Source of the DNA: an uncultured Clostridia bacterium
GTDB taxonomy: Bacteria > Bacillota > Clostridia > TANB77 > CAG-508
Direction: 5' to 3'
Assembly: GCA_947631725.1 (NCBI GenBank)
Contig: CANRML010000038.1
Coordinates: forward strand, 1 to 11,087
Length of the DNA: 11,087 bases
The position numbers and the translations under genes are program-made. The notes beneath the pieces are model-generated. The model did not search any database, was not told where the DNA came from, and saw only the letters and a program-made list of their open reading frames with translations. This document shows, piece by piece, positions 6,800-11,087 of the stretch. How positions within the stretch are numbered: the first letter of the stretch is position 1; each line of letters opens with the position of its first letter.

Positions 6800-7786
6800 C
6801 TATGGTGTTTTTATTGATTTTATTATTGCTTCTATTATTGTTTCAACTTTTACTTCATCTGCAATAGCTTCAAAATTTAATGAAATTCTATGTCTTAATA
6901 TACTATAACTTAATGCCTTTATATCATCTGGTGTTACAAAAGTTCTTCCATTTATCAAAGCTAATGCTTTCCCTGCTTCCATAAACGCTATTGCCGCTCT
7001 TGTACTTGCACCATTTATTACATATTTTGCTAATTCTGAATCTATTATTTTTGAAGTATTTCTGGTTGCTTGTATAATACTTACAATATATTTTTTTACT
7101 GCTTCATCTATATATACTTTTTTGCTTAATTCTTGTAAATATTTAATGTCTTCTATACTTACTACTTTTTCCTTTTTTTCAAATATCTCATTTTCTATTC
7201 TGTTTAATACTTCTAATTCTTCGTTTTCATTTGGATAGTCTAGTACTTCTTTAATTATAAATCTATCTTGTTGTGCCTCAGACAAAAGATATGTTCCTTC
7301 TTGTTCTATTGGATTTTGTGTTGCCATTACTATAAATACTTCTGGTAATTTATAAATTTCTCCTCCTATGCTAACTTGTCTTTCTTGCATTGCTTCTAGC
7401 ATAGCACTTTGTGTTTTAGAGCTTGATCTGTTTATTTCATCTAAAAGAATAAAATTTGCATATACTGGCCCTATTTGAGTTTCAAATTCTGCAGTTTTTG
7501 CATTATATGTTTGAGTTCCTATAATATCACTTGGTAATAAATCTGGTGTACATTGTATTCTTGAAAATATTCCTCCACAGCTTTCGGTTAAAACTCTTAC
7601 AGCTGTTGTCTTTGCTAAACCTGGTACAGATTCTACTAATATATGTCCATTTGCAATTAAAGTTACAAGTAATGAAGTTTGCAAGTTTTTTTGTCCAACT
7701 ATTCTTGAAGTATAATAATTTGAAATTGCTTCAATAATTAAATTACTTTTTTTCATTTCTTCATCTGAAATATTATTTTTTTCCAT
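6800..7786 (-). CDS. MoxR-like AAA+ ATPase
   Basis: A 328-residue AAA+ ATPase of the MoxR family. These act as chaperone-like machines that activate or assemble partner complexes, usually with VWA-domain proteins. Walker A is VPGLAKTT (54-61, with Lys59 and Thr60), Walker B is FILLDEINR (112-120, with Asp116 and Glu117), and sensor 1 and the adjoining family block run through MATQNPIEQEGTY and LSEAQQDRF (154-176). A C-terminal lid region contains GASTRAAIAFMEAGKALAL and a block with PDDIKALSYSILRHRI, both standard in the family. Length is typical. The ATG at 7786 has GGGAG 6 nt upstream. This is the first gene of the operon, about 50 nt downstream of a good promoter, and is followed by DUF58 and the VWA genes. 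The usual Glu before Gly-Val-Pro in family P-loops appears here as ESVPG. No defect is seen. Confidence 0.96.
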   Translation of the reverse strand: MEKNNISDEEMKKSNLIIEAISNYYTSRIVGQKNLQTSLLVTLIANGHILVESVPGLAKTTAVRVLTESCGGIFSRIQCTPDLLPSDIIGTQTYNAKTAEFETQIGPVYANFILLDEINRSSSKTQSAMLEAMQERQVSIGGEIYKLPEVFIVMATQNPIEQEGTYLLSEAQQDRFIIKEVLDYPNENEELEVLNRIENEIFEKKEKVVSIEDIKYLQELSKKVYIDEAVKKYIVSIIQATRNTSKIIDSELAKYVINGASTRAAIAFMEAGKALALINGRTFVTPDDIKALSYSILRHRISLNFEAIADEVKVETIIEAIIKSIKTP

Positions 7787-7837
7787 TTGTGTCTCCCTTT
7801 CTTTTTACTTTTTATTATTTTGTATAACTCTTTTTTA

Positions 7838-7866
7838 TTTATAACATAAATCTATAATAAGTTCAA
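7838..7866 (-). promoter_or_regulatory. Promoter of the MoxR-VWA operon
   Basis: On the minus strand TTGAAC (7861-7866; 4 of 6) is followed by 17 nt and TATAAA (7838-7843; 5 of 6), preceded by TG one base upstream (extended -10). The predicted start is near 7831, giving a leader of about 45 nt to the moxR ATG. The site lies just past the terminator of the preceding gene, so the operon should be transcribed on its own. No operator is recognised. Confidence 0.6.
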
Positions 7867-7889
7867 TGGTATTTTTTATTTTAAAAAAT

Positions 7890-7920
7890 AAAATTACTAG
7901 TAAAAACAACTAGTAATTTT
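7890..7920 (-). terminator. Intrinsic terminator after the DUF3592-like gene
   Basis: A perfect 11-bp stem, AAAATTACTAG (7890-7900) with CTAGTAATTTT (7910-7920), encloses a 9-nt loop. On the minus strand it is followed by TATTTTTT. It begins 7 nt after the DUF3592-like stop. The stem is AT-rich, but the position and T run fit. Confidence 0.72.
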
Positions 7921-7927
7921 GCAGTTA

Positions 7928-8374
7928 TTATATTAAGAATTTTAAAAAAATGCCACATATTCCAAGTAATATCACTCCTACTATGCAAAGAATTATTCCA
8001 ATTGTTTTTGGCGTAGTATCTCCTAATATATAATATTCTTTATAATTTTCTGGATTACAACATAACTCTACTTCTTGCCCTATTGTATATTTAGGCTTTG
8101 CCATCCCATTTTGAGATGTCTGTGTAATTGTTTCTTCTCCTATAGTATATTCAAAAGTTGGATAATAGCTATAATAAACTGAAGTGTATGAGTCTGCATA
8201 TCCATCTCTACTCTCTACCTTTTTTAAGTCTTTTACCTTTGCAGTTACTTTTAGTGTACATTTTTTTGCTTTTTTTATTGCATCTTTTATTAAAACTATT
8301 CCGACTATTACAAGAATACAAGCAACTAATGTTATTGCTATTAAAAATATTAATGCTAATATTTTATTTTCCAA
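7928..8374 (-). CDS. DUF3592-like two-helix membrane protein
   Basis: A 148-residue protein with predicted transmembrane helices at about 6-29 and 123-146 and a polar, probably beta-rich domain between them. That domain has KVTAKVKDLKKVESRDGY, then YYPTFEYTIGEETI, then YTIGQEVELCCNPENYKEYY. The order (Thr-x-Ala-x-Val strand, 'YPTFEY', 'Y-x-I-G-x-E-V', then an Asn-Pro-x-x-Tyr stretch) matches what I recall of DUF3592 proteins, whose function is unknown. The start is TTG at 8374, chosen because a perfect GGAGG lies 7 nt upstream and the first helix begins right after it. It has its own terminator, so it is probably not part of the moxR operon although it lies immediately upstream on the same strand. 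No convincing promoter was found in the 178 nt shared with the divergent small gene. Confidence 0.78.
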   Translation of the reverse strand: MENKILALIFLIAITLVACILVIVGIVLIKDAIKKAKKCTLKVTAKVKDLKKVESRDGYADSYTSVYYSYYPTFEYTIGEETITQTSQNGMAKPKYTIGQEVELCCNPENYKEYYILGDTTPKTIGIILCIVGVILLGICGIFLKFLI

Positions 8375-8381
8375 TTTAATT

Positions 8382-8386
8382 CCTCC
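8382..8386 (-). promoter_or_regulatory. Ribosome-binding site GGAGG supporting a TTG start
   Basis: The minus strand reads AAAAGGAGGAATTAAATTGG. The GGAGG sits 7 nt before TTG at 8374, and no ATG or GTG lies nearby in this frame, so the motif fixes the start of the DUF3592-like gene. Confidence 0.8.
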
Positions 8387-8488
8387 TTTTTATATATATA
8401 TCACACCCAATAGTAAAATACAAGTTTAGTTATATTACATTTTTGTTACTTGTGATTTACATAATTTTTGATGCTGGGCCATTTTTTC

Positions 8489-8517
8489 TAGACATATATG
8501 ATATTTTGTGGTATAAT
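8489..8517 (+). promoter_or_regulatory. Near-consensus promoter of the 60-codon gene
   Basis: On the plus strand TAGACA (8489-8494; 5 of 6) is followed by exactly 17 nt and a consensus TATAAT (8512-8517), with TGG directly before the -10. The expected start is near 8524, giving a leader of about 29 nt that holds AGGAGG. This is one of the two strongest promoters in the window. Confidence 0.75.
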
Positions 8518-8552
8518 ATATATATACTAAGATATAGGAGGTAAAGACATCT

Positions 8553-8735
8553 ATGGCATCTGGCAACATAATTCTGGAGTACTTCCGGAATAAATTAACA
8601 GCAGTTGGCACTTTTTTCGAAGAAAGAGCATATTACAATCCGTTGATTGTAAAGGCAATGCTCTCAGAAGGGTTTGTGATTACTCACTCCTTTGATGGTT
8701 TAGTTTTCACAGCTCGAGTAGAACGGGTGGCATAG
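8553..8735 (+). CDS. Unrecognised 60-residue protein with atypical base composition
   Basis: I do not recognise this protein. It is MASGNIILEYFRNK at the start, then a helix-prone segment to about residue 27, a second short helix NPLIVKAMLSEG (29-40), and two likely strands forming a hairpin, FVITHSFDGLVFTARV (41-56). There is no signal peptide, membrane helix or cysteine. The gene looks real: near-consensus promoter, AGGAGG 11 nt before the ATG, a clean stop and a terminator starting 4 nt later. By direct count 75 of 183 bases are G or C (41%), well above its neighbours, and it uses CTG, CGG, GTG, CTC and GGG codons that the flanking genes mostly avoid. That suggests recent acquisition or selection for a different codon set. 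A helix-helix-hairpin order could fit a small DNA-binding or inhibitor protein, but that is speculation. It is the only complete plus-strand gene here. Confidence 0.75.
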   Translation: MASGNIILEYFRNKLTAVGTFFEERAYYNPLIVKAMLSEGFVITHSFDGLVFTARVERVA

Positions 8736-8738
8736 CTA

Positions 8739-8785
8739 AAAAGTGGTTTCTCTAGAAGATTTTATCTTTTAAAGAAATCACTTTT
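8739..8785. terminator. Bidirectional terminator between the 60-codon gene and rlmN
   Basis: A 13-bp stem pairs 8739-8751 (AAAAGTGGTTTCT) with 8773-8785 (AGAAATCACTTTT), with one G-T wobble. The 21-nt loop contains a further small AAGAT/ATCTT hairpin. T runs follow on both strands (GTATTTTT on plus, CTTTTT on minus), so it can serve both the small gene and the convergent rlmN, whose stop is 13 nt away. Confidence 0.8.
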
Positions 8786-8797
8786 GTATTTTTCATC

Positions 8798-9829
8798 TTA
8801 ACTATTTTTATTTATATTTTTTCTTCTTAATTGTCCACAAGCAGCATCAATATCAGATCCTAGCTCTCTTCTAATTGTTGAAACAATTCCATGGTCGTTT
8901 AAATAATCTCTAAATCTCATAATATTCTCATTACTTGACTTTGTGAATTTTCCGTTTTCTATCTTATTTATTGGTATTAAATTCACATGACAAAGCATCC
9001 CTTTTAATAATTTAACTAATTCTTTAGCATCTTCTAAATTATCATTATTATCTTTTGCTAAAGCATATTCAAAAGAAATCCTTCTATTTGTTTTTGCTAT
9101 ATAATCTTTACAAGCTTTTAATAATTCTTCTATTGGATAACTATTGTTAACAGGCATCATATTACTTCTTTTTCCATTATTTGTTGCATGTAACGAAATT
9201 GATAATGTACATTGTATATTTTCTTCTGCTAATTGATAAATTTTAGGAACTAATCCACTTGTTGATATACTAATATGACGTGCCCCTATATTTAAGCCTT
9301 TTGGATGATTAATAAGTTTTATAGCTTTTACAACATTTTCATAATTATCTAATGGCTCTCCTATTCCCATAAAAACCACATTTGAAATACGAATTTTTTC
9401 GTCTTGTTCTACTGCTATTATTTGCTCTAAAATTTCTCCGGTTGTCAAGTTTCTAACAAAATCTATTCCAGTTGATGCACAAAATTTACATCCCATTTTG
9501 CATCCGATTTGAGAAGATATACAAATACTAAATCCATGATGATATTGCATTAAAACAGTTTCAATTGCATTTCCATCTAATGTATCAAATAGATACTTTT
9601 TTGTACCATCTTTTGATTCTTGTTTTTTTATTATATTATAATTACAAATTGTATAATTTTGTTTTAGTTTTTCCCTTAAATCTAAAGATAAATTTGTCAT
9701 TTCATCAAATGATTTTACCTTTTCTTGATATAGCCATTGAAAAATTTGCTCTGCACGAAAAGCTTTTTCCTGCAAATTTTTCATTTCTTCTTTTAATTTC
9801 TCTAAACTAAAATCTTTTATATTTTTCAT
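8798..9829 (-). CDS. rlmN: RlmN, 23S rRNA A2503 / tRNA A37 C2-methyltransferase (radical SAM)
   Basis: A 343-residue radical SAM enzyme that methylates carbon 2 of A2503 in 23S rRNA and, in characterised members, A37 of some tRNAs. The iron-sulfur motif is Cys110, Cys114 and Cys117 in IGCKMGCKFCASTG. The SAM-binding GIGEPL is at 155-160. The second-half cysteine that carries the methyl intermediate is Cys331 in DIDAACGQLR. QWLYQEKVKSFDEMTNLS (31-48) is the N-terminal accessory domain. IETVLM with Glu90, SISTSGL and SISLHAT are further family blocks. The conserved DAACGQL ending separates it from Cfr-type resistance enzymes only in part, but the overall pattern and length are those of housekeeping RlmN. 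Its ATG overlaps the stop of the flavodiiron gene as ATGA, so it is probably co-transcribed from the promoter at 11037-11065 and translationally coupled. Confidence 0.97.
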   Translation of the reverse strand: MKNIKDFSLEKLKEEMKNLQEKAFRAEQIFQWLYQEKVKSFDEMTNLSLDLREKLKQNYTICNYNIIKKQESKDGTKKYLFDTLDGNAIETVLMQYHHGFSICISSQIGCKMGCKFCASTGIDFVRNLTTGEILEQIIAVEQDEKIRISNVVFMGIGEPLDNYENVVKAIKLINHPKGLNIGARHISISTSGLVPKIYQLAEENIQCTLSISLHATNNGKRSNMMPVNNSYPIEELLKACKDYIAKTNRRISFEYALAKDNNDNLEDAKELVKLLKGMLCHVNLIPINKIENGKFTKSSNENIMRFRDYLNDHGIVSTIRRELGSDIDAACGQLRRKNINKNS

Positions 9830-11007
9830 ATAAGTTCTTCTCCAAATTTTTCTAATTCCTTTTCTACTTCTTTATTTGGTGTCCACATACATCTATATCC
9901 TTCATTTATTACTTCAAATCCACAAGTTTTTAGATATTCTGTTATTTGCTTTACTGCTTCTCCACTCCATCCATAACTACCAAATGCAGCTGCTTTTTTG
10001 TTTTTTAATTTCATCCCTTTAATCATTTCTAAAATACCTGCAATAGAGTGTAAATATCCATTATTTACTGTTGGTGAACCAACTAATATCATCTTAGATT
10101 TGAATACTTCTGTTAAAACATCTGTCTTGTCATTTTTAGATGTATTTAATAGTTTTATTGTTACTTCTTCATCTTTATTTTGTATTCCTCTTGTGATTGC
10201 TTCAGCCATTTTCTTTGTATCATCCCACATAGTATCATATATGATAGTTATTTGATTTTCTTGATAATTATTTGCCCATTTTAAATATTTTTCTACAATT
10301 TGTGTTGGATTTTTTCTCCAAATAAGTCCATGACTTGGGCATATCATATCTATTGGTAAATTCATGGCTAATATATCATTTATCTTTTTAGTTGCTATCA
10401 TCCCAAATGGTGCTAGAATATTTGCATAATATTTTATAGCTTCATTGTATAAAATGTCTTGGTCAATTTCATCTGCATACAAAAATTCTGAAGCTAAATG
10501 TTGACCAAATCCATCACTACTAAATAAAATATTTTCTTTGTCCATATATGCAAACATTGTATCTGGCCAATGTAGCATTGGTGCCTCAATAAATGTTAAT
10601 GTGCTATCTCCTAATTCTAGCTTATCTCCTGTTTTTACCACTTTGAAATTCCAGTCTTTATGATATTGGCCTTTTATTGATTTTACTCCATTTGCTGTGC
10701 AATAAATTGGAGTATTTTCTGGCATTTCACGCATCAATTCAACTAATGCTCCTGAGTGATCTATTTCTCCATGTAATGCAATTACAGCATCTATTTTTGT
10801 TAAATCTATTTCTTCTTTTAAATTTTTTACAAATTCTTTATCATATGGTAACCAGGCTGTATCAATTAAAACTGTTTTTTTATCTCTTACTAAATAACTG
10901 TTATATGAAGATCCGTTTACTGTTGTAAATTCATCTCCATGAAATTTCTTTAATTCCCAGTCTGTTTTTCCAACCCAAGTTACTTTATTAGTTATTTTTC
11001 TTGACAT
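9826..11007 (-). CDS. fprA: A-type flavodiiron protein (FprA-like oxygen/NO reductase)
   Basis: A 393-residue flavodiiron protein. These soluble enzymes reduce oxygen to water or nitric oxide to nitrous oxide, and protect anaerobes from both. The N-terminal metallo-beta-lactamase-like domain (1 to about 245) keeps the iron ligands His79, Glu81 and Asp83 plus His84 in LHGEIDHSG, His146 in APMLHWPDTM, Asp165 in LFSSDGFGQH and His226 in CPSHGLIW. The flavodoxin domain (about 253-393) shows the FMN loops YDTMWDDTKKMA, GSPTVNNGY and FGSYGWSGEA. There is no C-terminal rubredoxin or reductase extension, so it is class A and needs an external electron donor, which is not encoded here. GGAGG lies 8 nt before the ATG at 11007. 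It is the first gene of a two-gene operon with rlmN. Confidence 0.97.
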   Translation of the reverse strand: MSRKITNKVTWVGKTDWELKKFHGDEFTTVNGSSYNSYLVRDKKTVLIDTAWLPYDKEFVKNLKEEIDLTKIDAVIALHGEIDHSGALVELMREMPENTPIYCTANGVKSIKGQYHKDWNFKVVKTGDKLELGDSTLTFIEAPMLHWPDTMFAYMDKENILFSSDGFGQHLASEFLYADEIDQDILYNEAIKYYANILAPFGMIATKKINDILAMNLPIDMICPSHGLIWRKNPTQIVEKYLKWANNYQENQITIIYDTMWDDTKKMAEAITRGIQNKDEEVTIKLLNTSKNDKTDVLTEVFKSKMILVGSPTVNNGYLHSIAGILEMIKGMKLKNKKAAAFGSYGWSGEAVKQITEYLKTCGFEVINEGYRCMWTPNKEVEKELEKFGEELI

Positions 11008-11036
11008 ATTTTATTCCTCCTTTTGATTTCTTCAAT

Positions 11037-11065
11037 ATTATATCATTTTTTGACTAGTTTGACAA
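11037..11065 (-). promoter_or_regulatory. Promoter of the flavodiiron-rlmN operon
   Basis: On the minus strand TTGTCA (11060-11065; 5 of 6) is followed by 17 nt and a consensus TATAAT (11037-11042), with TGA directly before the -10 (extended -10). The start is expected near 11030 and the leader is about 23 nt with GGAGG. A second TTGTCA lies 17 nt upstream (11077-11082), and a third GTCA falls within the spacer, so a repeat-recognising regulator is possible. Confidence 0.72.
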
Positions 11066-11087
11066 TTACTTTTTTATGACAAATTAT

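Noticed and set aside
8389..8400. TA dinucleotide run as a functional or phase-variable repeat
   Set aside because: Short and in an AT-rich intergenic stretch; nothing ties it to a promoter with certainty.
8388..8423. Promoter for the DUF3592-like gene: minus-strand TTGTAT (8418-8423), 17 nt, TATATA (8395-8400)
   Set aside because: Both boxes match only 4 of 6, the TA repeat makes chance matches likely, and the start would fall right at the ribosome-binding site.
8184..8429. Plus-strand frames overlapping the DUF3592-like gene
   Set aside because: They run antisense to a gene with a perfect GGAGG and clear membrane segments, and they have no initiation signal of their own.

Overview
The window is very AT-rich (roughly a quarter G+C in the genes sampled by eye), uses TGA as a stop, and carries the endospore-coat ATPase gene spoIVA plus an A-type flavodiiron protein. 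Together these point to an anaerobic, endospore-forming, low-GC Firmicute, most likely a clostridial lineage. No rRNA, tRNA, CRISPR array or insertion sequence with visible termini was found.

Layout. (1) Positions 1-1368: spoIVA, missing its first 58 or so codons at the window edge, closed by a strong intrinsic terminator. (2) 1418-2535, minus strand: a PD-(D/E)XK nuclease of the Rpn/YhgA-like group with its own sigma-A-like promoter and a leader of about 170 nt. (3) 2602-7866, minus strand: a six-gene operon reading MoxR-like AAA+ ATPase, DUF58 protein, small single-pass membrane protein (DUF4381-like), two membrane-anchored von Willebrand A proteins and a membrane-anchored TPR protein. It has a visible promoter and terminator, and its membrane genes overlap at stop/start junctions. 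This is the Firmicute version of the Bat (Bacteroides aerotolerance)/MoxR-VWA locus; no large BatD-type protein is present. The DUF58 gene is broken near its 3' end: about 44 codons of family-like C-terminus continue out of frame, and restoring the frame makes the gene overlap the next one. (4) 7890-8386, minus strand: a DUF3592-like two-helix membrane protein with a TTG start and a terminator. (5) 8489-8785, plus strand: a compact, self-contained unit (near-consensus promoter, strong ribosome-binding site, 60-codon gene, terminator) encoding an unrecognised small protein whose G+C (about 41%) and codon choice differ sharply from everything around it. (6) 8798-11065, minus strand: a flavodiiron protein gene and rlmN, overlapping by 4 nt and driven by a near-consensus extended -10 promoter.

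How the parts work together. The MoxR-DUF58-VWA-TPR genes are expected to form an ATPase-driven chaperone-like or assembly machine at the membrane: MoxR and DUF58 in the cytoplasm, VWA and TPR domains tethered to the membrane. Its client is unknown. The flavodiiron/rlmN pair joins an oxygen- or NO-reducing enzyme to an oxygen-sensitive radical SAM rRNA methylase in one transcript. The best leads are the DUF58 frameshift and the compositionally foreign 60-residue gene.
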